DNA of 64,000 bases from Pseudo-nitzschia pungens (taxonomy: Eukaryota; Bacillariophyta; Bacillariophyceae; Bacillariales; Bacillariaceae). Location of the stretch: assembly GCA_037355855.1 (NCBI GenBank), contig CM074760.1, positions 7,060,501 through 7,124,500 of the forward strand. Direction: 5' to 3'. Below are positions 42,801 to 53,497 of the stretch, piece after piece. Each line of letters begins with the position of its first letter. Within the stretch, counting starts at the first letter, position 1. Position numbers and translations under genes: made by a program. Below the pieces are notes generated by a model, which searched no databases, was not told the origin of the DNA, and worked only from the letters and a program-made list of their open reading frames with translations.

Positions 42801-43536
42801 AGGCAGCATGCCACAGTTTTATCAATTTTTTTTGGGACTCCGTATTATTATTACGAAGTATTTTCCAGTAGTAAGGATCACTTTAATTTTACTTACCTGT
42901 TTTCTACTTACCAGTACGTTCCGATGGTAAGGTTTTTACTGGTACATACCGTAACTTACCGTTATCATCGGTTTGTCTCGACGCATTCGGTGTTGAGCAT
43001 TGGAAGTTGATGATTAGCGATGTCACGTGTAGTTTTGTAGTAACTTGGTTTTTTATGATACAAGCACAAGATGCATAAATCGTATCGCACAAACTCGTAA
43101 GATTTACTTGTACATACGGCAATTTTTGAATCTTCTACTGCTGAGTGGTTCTTCGGGATCGGAACGAATGCAATCACGGAAGGCGAGTTTCCAGAACGAT
43201 CTTCTTTGCAACCGGTATTCTGCGATGCCTCTCGCATTATTTCCGGTAGTACTCGTAGTAAGGTTTACCTGTACTGTGTACTTCTAGATTTGGCCTTCGT
43301 CCAAAGAATCGTTCACGAGGGTTGGTTCTTTGTTTCAACAACGATATCAAAATAGAGAATTCTCGACGAAAGACAATTTGTCTCGCAGACTCACAACAAC
43401 GATACTCGCATAGGCAGAGATTATCTCAGAGCGCTACCGTACGTACCGAGAAACAAACCACAGATCATTCATCACAAATTGCGTCCATTGGAAATGACTG
43501 CGAGCGACACTAAGCAGGGACAGAAAGCCCGCAAGG
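39900..43536. other. Intergenic region with microsatellites and an assembly gap
   Basis: No recognisable gene was found. An 81-codon plus-strand frame at 40432-40677 has unremarkable composition and cannot be supported. ACT/AGT microsatellites occur at about 41045-41100, 41175-41195, 41515-41640 and 41735-41758. From 42360 on there are many GTAAGGTTTAC/CTTACC words (42890-42960, 43255-43270). Confidence 0.5.
41759..42258. other. Assembly gap, 500 N
   Basis: Exactly 500 N, so its length is probably a placeholder. The left flank is an ACT trinucleotide run, a likely cause of the break. Confidence 0.98.
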
Positions 43537-44878
43537 ATGTCAAAGATTGTCGGCTTCAACAACGACGATGATGATTTCAATGGCAGTGATCGCTTGGACG
43601 ATTCCGAATCTGGAGATCTGCCACGGGCTGTGCCCCAAAACGCTGTCCTCTCGGACGACTCTTCCGTTCGGTTCGTTATCGTCGTCCTGTTCATCGTCGT
43701 CGTCAACGTCGTCGTCATCGTCGTCGTTGTGGATGGCGAGTCCCACCCTCGGGGGAAGCAGCAACGAGAACTACAGGCGGCGGTAGGCGGCAGCAGCAGC
43801 ATCTCGCGAAGCCGACAGAGGGACCGAGAGGCCAAGACCCTGTACGACTACCTCGGAGCCTCTCCCAAGGACACTCAAGAGCAGCTCAAGATCCGCTACA
43901 CGACCCTGGTGAGAACGCTGCACCCGGATTCCAATCCCGACCGCGACACCCAAAACTCCTACTACAACCTGAGCGACATCAACGCGGCCTGGGAAGTCCT
44001 CAAGGATCCGGTGGAACGCAGGAAATACGATCGCTCTCTCCAGGCCAAGGAGATTGCGGAGGGGATCGAGACCTTTGTATCGATGGGAATCCAGGCCTTT
44101 GAAACCACGGCCATTCCCTGGATGAAAAAGACGGCGGACTCCACGGCTGCGGCGGTGGACGCCTCGACCAAGAAGGCGCAGGAAGTCAACGAGCAGGCGC
44201 GATCGGCCTACGGCGTCTTCGAATTGGAGCAGCAGAGCAAGGCCCTGGAGCAAAAGGCCAACACCGAAACCGCCAGGGCCTCCAAGCTCGAAAAGGAACT
44301 GGCGGCCCTGTCGACCAAAACGATTGCTTCCCTCGAAAAGGGATCGCGGGACCAGCAGCTCTTGTCGTCGTCGGAAGCCCGGAAGATTCTGCGGGGCTTT
44401 CCGGACGCGAAACCGCCGCGCGGGCTCTCCAACGACATGAACACCTTTGCCGACACCGAACTCCAGCAACGGGACGCGGCGAAAGCCTGCGTCTCGACCG
44501 AGCGGGCCGCCCAGCAGGCGACGCGCAGGGTGGAACAGGCGCTCAAGGCGGAAGAGATGGCGCTCCAGCGACTGGAGGAGGCCCAAAAGGCCTTTGACGA
44601 AGCCCGGAGGAGTTACACCGCCGCCATGGATGCGGAAAAGGACGCCCGGAACGAGGAACGACTCGGCGTTCCAGGTGTCCGGCAAGCTCGAAACGGCTCT
44701 GGACCGGATACGCGAAAAGGTGCGGGGCGGATTGCTCCAGCAGCAGGGCCTCTTTCTGGACCGCAGGGCGAAGGAAATCCGGGCTGAAATCTCGGATTGC
44801 GAGATTTCCGCCTTTAAGTACCGCAACGAAGCCCAAGCCCTGAGGACGCGAGCGAGGGAAAAGGCACGGGAAGACTGA
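43537..44878 (+). CDS. J-domain (DnaJ-like) membrane protein with coiled coil; one frameshift near the end
   Basis: An acidic N-terminus is followed by one transmembrane segment (about residues 44-65, nearly all V/I, encoded by GTC/GTT repeats) and a J domain at about residues 101-165: TLYDYLGASPKDTQEQLKIR, then TLHPDSNPDRD with the HPD motif (129-131), then INAAWEVLKDPVERRKYD. J domains stimulate Hsp70 ATPase and recruit it to a site, here a membrane. The rest is charged and helical, probably coiled coil. Near 44660 the frame must move by +1 to continue as VSGKLETALDRIREKVRGGL and end RTRAREKARED at 44878. Unshifted, the frame ends at 44787 in a glycine/proline-rich tail unlike the helical part before it. 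The first ATG was chosen as start. Confidence 0.8.
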
Positions 44879-45336
44879 CACCGGCCGGTACGCACAGAAC
44901 AGATGCACGCACGCACGCACCCATACATACACGCACGTTCGGTACAATCCCGAGAATTTGGATTTGCACGGCATCGCATTGCATTGCATCGCATGGTGGC
45001 GTTGCGTTTGCGTTGCGTTGTTGTTATCGACTTCTCTCGGGTCAAAGCAAACGAGAACGAATGAATCGATCCATCCGCAGCTCCGAGGCGTCCACCCATG
45101 TTCTTCGTTTGTTACGATGCACGATTTTGTGTCATTCGGTACACCATGGCGCGAACAGAATACCAACACGACAAAGACATACAATAGTGAATACAATAAA
45201 CTTTTTAAAGAAAGTCGGTACAAATTGTTCGCCCATTCATTCATCTGCAATGCTTTAAAAACTATAATAACTCATCAAAACTAATTACATTCTTTATTAT
45301 TCTTTATTATTGATACTTAGCATTATTGGTACACGT
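44879..45336. other. Intergenic region between convergent genes
   Basis: Contains a GCAC/CATAC run (44905-44935) and GCATT/GCATC pentamers (44970-44995). No gene is supported. Confidence 0.5.
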
Positions 45337-46662
45337 TTAGAGCAATCGATTGATCCATTTTGCGCGAATGCAAATGTTGAGGTCGCGACCACAGCGCATC
45401 CACCTCCGGCAAACCGATCGCTCCAACACCGAGATTATGAAAATCAGAATCACTTCTATCCTTGCCGTGCCGCACGCAGGATCGCGCCTATGCGTTATAT
45501 TACATAGGCTGTTTTTCTTGCCGCCTTCGCCGCACCAATTCATCTTGAGCTTCGAATTCGACTTGGAATTCCGACGCGTTCGGGCATCGTAGTCCCGCGG
45601 ATTCCTGCCCATCAACGCCGTTTCGTCGTCGGCCTTTTTCTCGTCTTCGTTTGGGAAGATGCTCATGAACAATCCCTCGTCGGATTCCTTCAGCTTGAGC
45701 TCGATGCCGGCGTCGTCGTCCATCCTGTTCCGAGGCCGGATGGAATTGAGGTCCACGCTGCTGACGGCGCTGGCATCGGCCTCGTCGCGTGCCGAGCGTC
45801 GCGACTTTCCCTTTCCGGAATTTTGACGTCGTGTTCGCCTTCGTCGTCGTCGCCTTGGACTGAGAGATTGTTGGATTGTTGGGCGGCGGCCTGCGATTTG
45901 TTGGCGGCAATGATTTTTCTCCAGCAGCAAACACCTCTCCCGGAGCGCCTGAAAGTCGTCCTTGGCCTCCGCGAGCTGGTTCTCCAATATGCTGTTGTTC
46001 CGTTCCAGTGTTTTTACCAGGCGGTCCTGGACTCCCATGGAATCTTCGAGGGTATCGGTTTTCTCCTTCGACAGCATTTCCTGTGACGCCATGACGCTTT
46101 TTGTCACGTGCTTCACGATTTCTTGCACGCACTCGTTGAAATCCTTTCGGGTGTCCCGCCCGTCCATGTCGTAGGGAAGCAGCCCCCGCTGGTTTTGCGT
46201 CCCGAGGGCTTCCGGGAACCCCTTTATCAAGAGATTCATGATGCCATCGTCGGCGCCCACCCGAAAGGCCAAATGAAGCGGAAGCATTCCCTGATCATCC
46301 GTGCAGCGCACGCTCACCGCGTACAATTCAATGAGAAATTCGACGATTCTCTTGGGGGCTCGAAAGATGATTGCCGCGTGCAGCGGAAGCTGAGACCATC
46401 GCACCTCGCCATTCGATTCGAATCTGGTAACCCAGGTGCGTGCTTGCTCGCTGGGAGACTGAACATCCTTCGTGAAATGGATGTACGACCATTTCCCGGT
46501 CTCGAAGAAGCACTCGACAGACTTCCATTCTTCGTTTTCGATCGCTTTGTACAGATTTGTCGCGTTTTTGTCGTAGTCGCATTCCAGGTTGGCCTCCGAA
46601 CCATGGTCGTAAAAGCCGCCATCGTGATTTGCTACGCAACAATTCATGCTCCCGCTAGCCAA
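45337..46662 (-). CDS. Ankyrin-like repeat protein with coiled coil, 441 aa
   Basis: Residues about 30-60 (NLYKAIENEEWKSVECFFET) and 90-165 (LPLHAAIIFRAPKRIVEFLI, then QGMLPLHLAFRVGADDGIMN and 'GLLPYDM') show ankyrin-type 'LPLH.A......i...Ll' repeats. A coiled coil follows (about 205-250, LVKTLERNNSILENQLAEAK), then a very basic stretch SPRRRRRRRTRRQ that may be a nuclear signal, then acidic sequence. Proteins of this plan are numerous in diatoms and their role is unknown; ankyrin repeats usually bind proteins. The last about 50 residues, including a hydrophobic IEVILIFIISVL, are of a different character and could be read-through past an unrecognised intron or frame change. The C-terminus is therefore uncertain. 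Confidence 0.75.
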   Translation of the reverse strand: MASGSMNCCVANHDGGFYDHGSEANLECDYDKNATNLYKAIENEEWKSVECFFETGKWSYIHFTKDVQSPSEQARTWVTRFESNGEVRWSQLPLHAAIIFRAPKRIVEFLIELYAVSVRCTDDQGMLPLHLAFRVGADDGIMNLLIKGFPEALGTQNQRGLLPYDMDGRDTRKDFNECVQEIVKHVTKSVMASQEMLSKEKTDTLEDSMGVQDRLVKTLERNNSILENQLAEAKDDFQALRERCLLLEKNHCRQQIAGRRPTIQQSLSPRRRRRRRTRRQNSGKGKSRRSARDEADASAVSSVDLNSIRPRNRMDDDAGIELKLKESDEGLFMSIFPNEDEKKADDETALMGRNPRDYDARTRRNSKSNSKLKMNWCGEGGKKNSLCNITHRRDPACGTARIEVILIFIISVLERSVCRRWMRCGRDLNICIRAKWINRLL

Positions 46663-47381
46663 TCTCGGTCTTCCCTTTGGTTCCTTTCCTTGGACGATTG
46701 TCTCCGTTGTCTTCCTTTCCCAGATCGGTATGATCGATTCATTAAGTCACTAGTACACGGACAAACAGCACTCTCTAGTGAAAACGACGAACGACGACAA
46801 AACCGAATTTTTGGAGTATGCGTTGGGGAGGGGAGGTATCAACAGCTGTTATGCATATTATTCATAAAGTTTTTATCATGTGGAAACTGAAAGGATTCCA
46901 ACCTTGTACTTCGTAAAACCTTACTGGTGCATACCTCAGAAATTCCTACCGCACCGATATGCATTGTTAGGAAATTTCCGTACATAGTAAGATTATGGCC
47001 CACCTGAACTCTGTTCTTGTTTAGACCCTTCCATCCCTCCGTTGGAATCATGTGTATTGTTTTTGCCAACGGATGCCCGATTGGTGCACGATTGATCCCA
47101 GTCGTTCACACGGACGAAGCCAGACCCGGTCTCAATACCTTCCACCACCCCTGGCTTCCACTCAATCAAATATTGGAAAAAAATAATGGTTGCGTTGTGT
47201 TTTTCATATCGTTTTCATACCACGATACGATTATTGTTCCTCGTCGTCTATCTCTATCGTACGGCACGGGTGCTTGTACTCGAACGGCGAAATCCCTTCG
47301 TCCTCCGTTAGTCCAGCGTTCGACATACCTTTCCCACTCGGACACACGAACTCAAATTCTTCAATATCGGAAAACATCACG
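46663..47381. other. Intergenic region between divergent genes
   Basis: Between the ankyrin gene (minus) and the L1-domain gene (plus). It has AACCTTACTGG and TAGTAAGATTA words near 46915-46995. No separate gene is seen; the open frame from 47190 is the upstream extension of the next gene. Confidence 0.45.
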
Positions 47382-48845
47382 ATGGGAGCTAAAGTAGGAA
47401 ACAAATCGTCCAAGAAAGTCGCTGTCGTCAAGAAAAAGGTTGAGGTGAAGAACGCCAAGCCATCGAAAGCGACAAAGTTTGCCAATACCGGGCTGGATTC
47501 TGCGCTCGTCGAAAAGGCCGTCGCCGCTGTGTTGAAGTATCAGGAGAAGGTGACGGAAGGCTCGTCGGACAAGCTCACTTTGCTTTCCGATGATCGACCC
47601 GTCCAGCTTCAATTCACGCTGTTGCGTGCCCCGGGCGAGAACAAACCAAAACCGTACCAGATTCTCATTCCTCATCCTTTCTTCAAGCTCGCTGACTCCA
47701 GCGACGGCAATGATTCCGATGGTGTCGAAGAACCAGAGATTTGCCTCATTGTGAAAGATGAATCGAAGCCATGGTGCCAGGAAATGATCGAAAAATTCCC
47801 CGATCACATGGGATGTATCAAAAAGGTTCTCACCCTGGATTCGTTGCGAAAAAAGCACCAGTCGTTCGAGCAAAAACGCCAACTCCTGTCCAAGTACAAC
47901 ATGTTCATGGCCGACGATCGCATCTTGCCAATGATGAGCAAGGCCCTGGGGAAGCCTTTCATCAAGTCCAAGAAACTCCCCATCCCGGTCGACGTGACAC
48001 GCGAATCGGCGCTCCCGTTTGCCATTCAAAAGGCGCTCAGTGCAACGTACATGACCGTGAACAAGGGAACGTGCATTTCCATTCGCGTCGGCCACACCGG
48101 AATGGAATCGAAAAAGATCGCCGAAAACATCCTGGCGGTTGCAAAGTCTGCCGCCACAAAAATCCCGCGGTCGTGGGCCAACATCCAGATGATTGGCGTC
48201 AAAACAGCCGATAGCGTCTCCCTTCCTGTCTACAACAAGACGCCGGAAGCACTAAGGGAAATCGCCAAAATGGCGGGCATCGAGATTCACCCCGGAAAAT
48301 CATCGAGAGAGACGACGGAGAAGGAGGAAACCGATGAAAAGGAAGAAACGAAAGAAACCAAAAAGAAGGATCTGAAGAGTCCTCTGCTCAAAGCTCTCAA
48401 AAAGCAAAAGAAGGCCGAAGAGAAGAAAGAAGTGGCAAAGGAAGCCGTGAAGGAGTCCAAGAAAGAACCGGCTAAGGAATCTACCGAGGCACCCGCCAAG
48501 AAAGCCAAGAAGGAATCGACATCAGAAAAGAGCAAGACTCCAGAGAAGAAGACAAAACGGTCACCGTCACCACAACCTGATTCTAGCACCAAAAAGAAAC
48601 TAAAGAAGGAAAAGAAGGAAAAACAAGAGGACGAGAGCGCGGAAAAGAAAGATTACATCGCCGCCAAGAGATTCAAAGGTTCAAAGAAGGGTTACGTCTT
48701 TACGATGGGCAAACAGGGGTTGGGCTACTACATCGATAAGAAACCAGTTGTGGACAAGATGAAATTAGAAGCGCTTCTGAGAATGGGCGGAGGAAAAGGA
48801 CGAGGTGGTAGAAAAAACAGCAAACAAAGGGGAAGACGTAGGTAG
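47382..48845 (+). CDS. Ribosomal L1-domain protein (Rsl1d1/Utp30/Cic1-like), 487 aa
   Basis: The start is set at the Met of MGAKVGNKSSKK (47382). The upstream in-frame Met at 47190 would add 64 residues unlike any leader. Residues about 30-285 match the eukaryotic L1-like fold: LVEKAVAAVLKYQEK, then YQILIPHPFF, 'EICLIVKDESKPWCQEMIEK', 'SLRKKHQSFEQKRQLLSKYN', 'MFMADDRILPMMSKALGKPF' and 'CISIRVGHTGMESKKIAENI'. The motif 'YD.F.aD.ri...lp..LGK.F' is typical. The rest is a long K/E-rich tail with nucleolar signals, ending in a GGGKGRGGRK stretch. Members act in the nucleolus in assembly and processing of ribosomal precursors. It converges with the MFS gene, 173 nt away. Confidence 0.88.
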   Translation: MGAKVGNKSSKKVAVVKKKVEVKNAKPSKATKFANTGLDSALVEKAVAAVLKYQEKVTEGSSDKLTLLSDDRPVQLQFTLLRAPGENKPKPYQILIPHPFFKLADSSDGNDSDGVEEPEICLIVKDESKPWCQEMIEKFPDHMGCIKKVLTLDSLRKKHQSFEQKRQLLSKYNMFMADDRILPMMSKALGKPFIKSKKLPIPVDVTRESALPFAIQKALSATYMTVNKGTCISIRVGHTGMESKKIAENILAVAKSAATKIPRSWANIQMIGVKTADSVSLPVYNKTPEALREIAKMAGIEIHPGKSSRETTEKEETDEKEETKETKKKDLKSPLLKALKKQKKAEEKKEVAKEAVKESKKEPAKESTEAPAKKAKKESTSEKSKTPEKKTKRSPSPQPDSSTKKKLKKEKKEKQEDESAEKKDYIAAKRFKGSKKGYVFTMGKQGLGYYIDKKPVVDKMKLEALLRMGGGKGRGGRKNSKQRGRRR

Positions 48846-49018
48846 ACATGTGCCGAAAGTATAAAATGTGACTTGTATACAACTTAGAAAGCAGCTATAG
48901 TTACAAACAACAGGTGCACACGTTCGTGCCTTCCGGCCAGTGTCAGATGATTCGACACGGAGTTTGTCGAATCCAGAATATGTCTCTTGAATTGATCCCG
49001 TACCCCGTCTAGTCACTG

Positions 49019-50479
49019 TCAGGAGCCCTTTCGTTTCGATGGTGGCAACGACATCGACAAGAAGGCCACTGTCAAAATATCGATCGAACCGCACGTCATT
49101 TCTACCGGAACCACTCCTCCCAAGCCCAAGAGAGTTGTTCCGATGGCGGGTCCCCCGATCCGAGCGAGACTGAAGAGACTGTGTTCCAACCCCAGAAGAG
49201 CCCCTTGTTCGTCCTTGTCGACGCTCCCCGTCGTTTGCGTCGTCAGTCCCGTAGCCAACACGTGCTGGGAAAGTGCGTGCACGATCGATACGGTAATCAC
49301 TTGCACCAAAACAAAATCCAAGTTTACGACAGCGCTCGTAGACCCATCCTTCGACAGCAGAGACGCGTACACCGTCACTATTCCGGCTAGGATCAGACCA
49401 AGGACAGACCTCGAGAGCAAACCGGCATTCATCATCCCAAACGGACCAAGCCTTTTGGTCAACGGAGCCATGGAAAATGCTCCAAAGAAGGCAACTGCGA
49501 ACATTCCGCAAGACATGACCAATCCCAGCTGTTGCGGCTCGAAACGAAGCGTTTGCGTCAGAACCAGCGGCAGCGTCGTAGAATGCATCGATGCGCACAC
49601 CCCTCCAATCACTTTGACCGCCAGCAACGGCCAAATGTTCGAGCGACACGCGATTCGTCCCGAGTGGCGTGCGTCGTCCAGAAAGGAACGTTGGTTCCTT
49701 TTCTCGCTGGTCCGACCATCTTTGGAGACCTTCGCCTCCTCCGGCGTCTTTACAGAGTCCGGCAAGAACCAGAGCGATAAAATCGCGGATAGCAGCGATC
49801 CCCCCACGGCGAGTTTTGCGCCGACGTAAAAGTCGCCCTGACCCGCCAGGTAACCACCCAGTGCCGGTCCAATGGTCGCCCCGATCGTGTACGCCGTGGT
49901 CATTCGACCCAGCGCTGCCGCACGCATCGAAACGTCGTCTCCGGTGATTGTGGCTGCCGTCGCTTGCGCTACCAGAAAGGCGGCCTGGAACACGGTAGGA
50001 ATCTTGCTGACAAACAAAAGCGTCAGGTCCGATGCCGACGCTAGGATCGCGTAGGACAGCGCCGAGGCGAAAAAGACAACGCACGACGTCATGCGAATGC
50101 CAATCCGGTCGAGCAAGATTCCCACGAGTGGGGAACCAAACGTTTGGCAGAAGGAGAAAAAGGATTGCAGGCTCCCGTAGGTCTGATTGACAGACGACGT
50201 AGACGATGACAGGTGATCTTCCATCTTTTCTTTTTCTACCAGAGATTCGATAAGATAAGGTTCGACGGGACGCTGCAACTGATAGCACAATGCGTAGAAG
50301 ACAATGTTCACATAGGTGATCCAAAGTACCGTATCGGCGGAACGATCCCTTGTTCCGCCAGATCTGCATTTCTCCGGGCGCGGTATGACTCCTTGAAATT
50401 CTTCATCCTTCGTTCTTGCTGTTTGTCTTTCATTTGTCGCCATGCTTTTGAACTTCGAGGTTGAATTATTCGTTGTCAA
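49019..50479 (-). CDS. MFS transporter, SLC22A18-like, 486 aa
   Basis: After a polar N-terminus of about 50 residues there are about twelve hydrophobic segments in the major-facilitator plan. SPLVGILLDRIGIR in the TM2-TM3 loop is the MFS 'G...DR.G.R' signature. TM5 carries TIGATIGPALGGYLAG ('gP.lGG.l'). A charged central loop (SVKTPEEAKVSKDGRTSEKR) separates the halves. The start VNQTYGSLQSFFSFCQTFGS resembles the SLC22A18 (organic cation transporter-like) branch. Substrate is unknown; the family is linked to drug and organic ion efflux. Single exon. A second in-frame Met (MATNERQ) twelve codons in could be used. Confidence 0.85.
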   Translation of the reverse strand: MTTNNSTSKFKSMATNERQTARTKDEEFQGVIPRPEKCRSGGTRDRSADTVLWITYVNIVFYALCYQLQRPVEPYLIESLVEKEKMEDHLSSSTSSVNQTYGSLQSFFSFCQTFGSPLVGILLDRIGIRMTSCVVFFASALSYAILASASDLTLLFVSKIPTVFQAAFLVAQATAATITGDDVSMRAAALGRMTTAYTIGATIGPALGGYLAGQGDFYVGAKLAVGGSLLSAILSLWFLPDSVKTPEEAKVSKDGRTSEKRNQRSFLDDARHSGRIACRSNIWPLLAVKVIGGVCASMHSTTLPLVLTQTLRFEPQQLGLVMSCGMFAVAFFGAFSMAPLTKRLGPFGMMNAGLLSRSVLGLILAGIVTVYASLLSKDGSTSAVVNLDFVLVQVITVSIVHALSQHVLATGLTTQTTGSVDKDEQGALLGLEHSLFSLARIGGPAIGTTLLGLGGVVPVEMTCGSIDILTVAFLSMSLPPSKRKGS

Positions 50480-51216
50480 CAGCTAATTTTGAGGACACTG
50501 CTTACATGAGCTGATTTTTCATAATGATTGCAAGGTTACTGTAATGTCAATCCCATCGTTTGTATTTTTTCTTTTTGCAATTCATAGCCTGCCGATTCTC
50601 TACTACAGTATTTGCATCTTCCGTCATTCCGCACCATCTTCGCTTCGAAGTGTTCATTATTTATTTTTTTCTTTTGTTGATCTCGTGCAGTTGATCTCGT
50701 GCAGAATTTTTTCTTCATTTTTTTAGGTATGTTGTTGCTTCCCAGTTCATTCCCGCGTGACCGACCGCTTTTCAGGTGGACCAACGATGATTTAAAAAGG
50801 TTTAAATAAGGTTAACCTTATACTTACAAGTATTTTTTTTCGACGTTCAGTATTGTAGGGGTCAAAGGTACGGTAAGGTTAGGGTGACTAGAAGTGACAA
50901 GTAACCTTATCCTAGATTGTACGAAGTAAGATTAAAATCAATTTTGAGATTGAAGCGATCTGGATCTACGAGCACGAGTAATCTTACCGGTATTCCAGTC
51001 TTTCGACTACGAGTAACTTTTAACCTTACGATCGAATAATCGTTTGTGGTCGTTGACAGAAGATTTGTTGTTAGTCTTGTGTACGGTACTCGTTTGGTGA
51101 CATCATCACTTCTATTCGATATCGGATACATACATGTTAGCTGTCAACCTTGATCACATTGGAACAAGAACAAACCCTACAACTTACAGCAACGTATAAT
51201 TCCCTTTGAACTCACC
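50480..51216. other. Intergenic region between divergent genes
   Basis: AT-rich with pyrimidine runs and many AAGGTTA/TAACCTTA words (50800-50935, 50985-51030). GTTGATCTCGTGCAG is tandemly duplicated at 50677-50706. No gene is seen. Confidence 0.5.
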
Positions 51217-52350
51217 ATGAATCTTAAGTTATTTAGCTGTGCTTCTCTTCAGTTTCTTCTGGCCTTGCTGCTTCAACACTCCGATACTACGGTATCTTTT
51301 TCGGTTGTGTCGACTAAATCTCGTACGTTCTCGAATCATCGATTCGCGGACGCGACCGGGGTTATCTCTCGAACGACAAGCAGCAACGTTGTACTGCGAT
51401 CGAGCGAAGCCGACGAACCGACTACCGAAGAGGAAAAGGTCAAGGCGGTCGGGAATCTTGTGGAAAACGACGAGTGGGAGGGTCTGACGATGGAACTTTC
51501 GGAAGTGATCAAAATGGCTGTAGTCGAAGATCTAAAGAAGAACACAAGAGAATTCCTCGGAAAGGAAGACTACAAGATTGGAGACATTACCAAGGAGATT
51601 GACTCCAGGGTCAAAAGCGAAATCGCTAGCATGCGTGGGAATGAGGAATACCAACTCGGCGACCTCATTGTCGTGGTGGATAACATGGTAGGTGACAGGT
51701 ATCTGTGATCGAAAGGACTTTTTGTTTGGACAAGTATCCACGGTCGTTGTCTTCTGTTTTCTTCTTCTCACTAAAATCCATGTTTGCCAGGCCAAGGACA
51801 TGACCGAAGAAATGACTGGAAAACCGTACGAGGCGGGAGATTTGACCAAAGAACTTGACTCCCGTGTCAAGGGTGCCGTCGCCTCGTACTGCGGAAAAGA
51901 TGAGTACGAATTCGGTGACTTGTCGCAGGCAATCGACCAACGCGTCAAGGACAGAGTTTCGGAATACATAGGAAAAGACGAGTACGAATTCGGTGACATC
52001 TCACGAGAAATCGAGAGCAGACGACGCGAATGGGTGAAGGGTTATTTGGGAGAAGATGCCGCGAGCAATTACCAGTTCGGAGATATTACCAAGCAGGCAT
52101 TGAAAAACTTTACCGGAAATGATGACTATCAAGTAAGTACCAGATTATCTATATCTGACCAACTGAATAGAGTTCCTGTGTTGTCCGAAAATAGTTTTTT
52201 GACGCAGGAGGTTTGAAAATTGTTTTTGGATCTGTTCCTGTATCATATCTGACCTCGGCTGAATGTTTGGTATCGCTATTGCTTTAGTTTGGAGACATCA
52301 CCAAGAAGTTCATGGGAAACATTTTTGGAGGAAAGAGAAATCTAAAGTAA
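51217..52350 (+). CDS. Plastid-targeted protein with seven YxxGD repeats, 3 exons, 291 aa
   Basis: Exons are 51217-51687, 51791-52132 and 52288-52350, all phase 0 with GT-AG introns. A signal peptide (LQFLLALLLQHSDTTVSFS) followed by basic/serine-rich sequence fits diatom plastid import, with F after the likely cleavage site. The mature part is built of seven units of about 21-28 residues. Each centres on Y-x-x-G-D-[IL]: DYKIGDITKEIDSRVK, EYQLGDLIVVVDNM, PYEAGDLTKELDSRVK, EYEFGDLSQAIDQRVK, EYEFGDISREIESRRR, NYQFGDITKQALKNF and DYQFGDITKKFMGNIFG. Between centres the sequence is charged and helical. The introns cut at or beside repeat boundaries. I do not recognise a characterised family with an assigned function. 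A structural or protein-binding role in the plastid is an inference from repetitiveness. Confidence 0.85.
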
Positions 52351-53497
52351 TTTTTAAGGGTATGGACTGTACCGATCCGATGGATTGTTTGTGTTTCAAA
52401 ATGACTTAGACAATGATCAACCGGACGAGTCGGTCCAGAAATAGTGTAGTTGGGCACCCCATCAAGATAAATCGTTCATTGCAAACGGTCAATCTAGAAA
52501 TGAAACATACTGCCAAGGCATCCAGCAAAAGAGCAAACGCAGTGGATGGCAGTAGCGCTCTACGACCTGGAATGATAGGTCGTCCTGCATTTTTCGTACC
52601 TCACTGGACCTAACACGAAATAGTGCTGAAATTAAAGAAAGAAAACTTCATAATGATCATCAATACAAGTAAAAGTTCTATGACGGAAATACAGAAGAAT
52701 TAGAGTTTGGCGTTTCCAGTCCAAGGCTAGAGGTAGATTGCGATCACGTTCGTTGTTGGTAAGATTTACTGGTAACCTTTCTCAATCCTAAAGTACTAAT
52801 ACGTCGTAAGTCTTACACCCGTGCTTTTAATCGTATTCCATACGATAAGGTTACCTGTACATTTCGAGATGAAGTATTTTTTAGTTCCATTCACAGATGC
52901 ACATACGTTTAGGGATCGAAGTGGTCATCGATCATTCCGAATTCAACCCCAACCTCGATCCTCGTGTGGCGTCCATGCGCTGGCTACAAGGATTCAGACG
53001 TTTTGACTGGATGCTCATGCGAACGCCACAATCCATGCCTTCATTCACAGAAAATGAACCATTCCACGTACGTCCTTCGTAAGGCTTGCGAATAAATTAT
53101 CATTGATGACAGATAGATATGGATAATGCGTAAACATACCGGATCTTTTACATTTTTTTCCAACATTAGAAACACACAGATTTCCTTACGATGGACGGAC
53201 GAGGATGGGTCTACTCAGGTCTCTTCGACGATGAACATGCGTCATTTCCGAGTCATCATCACAGAATCCGAAATCATCTCACAATTATTTCTTTTCTAGG
53301 TTTTCTTCATGAACGCACCCATCATGAACCTTTCGATTCGAACGAACATTAACCACCTAAGGTTACCGCATGGCAATTCTGCTTCGGGTCTTCGCTGTGG
53401 CTGACTCACCTTCTCGTTTTCTTCGATCCCGGACCCATGCCGGGGAAGGTTCTCACCAACCAGGATGTGCTCACAATTTCTGTCGAGATCAGTAACC
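52351..53497. other. Intergenic region, possible unassigned short exon
   Basis: A coding-like patch at 52897-53070 (GIEVVIDHSEFNPNLDPRVA followed by SMRWLQGFRRFDWMLMRTP) ends at a possible GTACGT donor. I could not join it to another exon and do not call a gene. Motif words GTAAGATTTAC and GGTAACC occur at 52758-52778. Confidence 0.4.

Noticed and set aside
47190..47381. Upstream extension of the L1-domain protein (64 extra residues)
   Set aside because: The extension looks like 5' untranslated sequence and matches no leader; MGAKVGNKSSKK is a typical basic start.
48765..50369. 534-codon minus-strand frame overlapping the MFS gene in another frame
   Set aside because: It lacks hydrophobic segments or any family motif, while the alternative frame is a clear 12-helix transporter.
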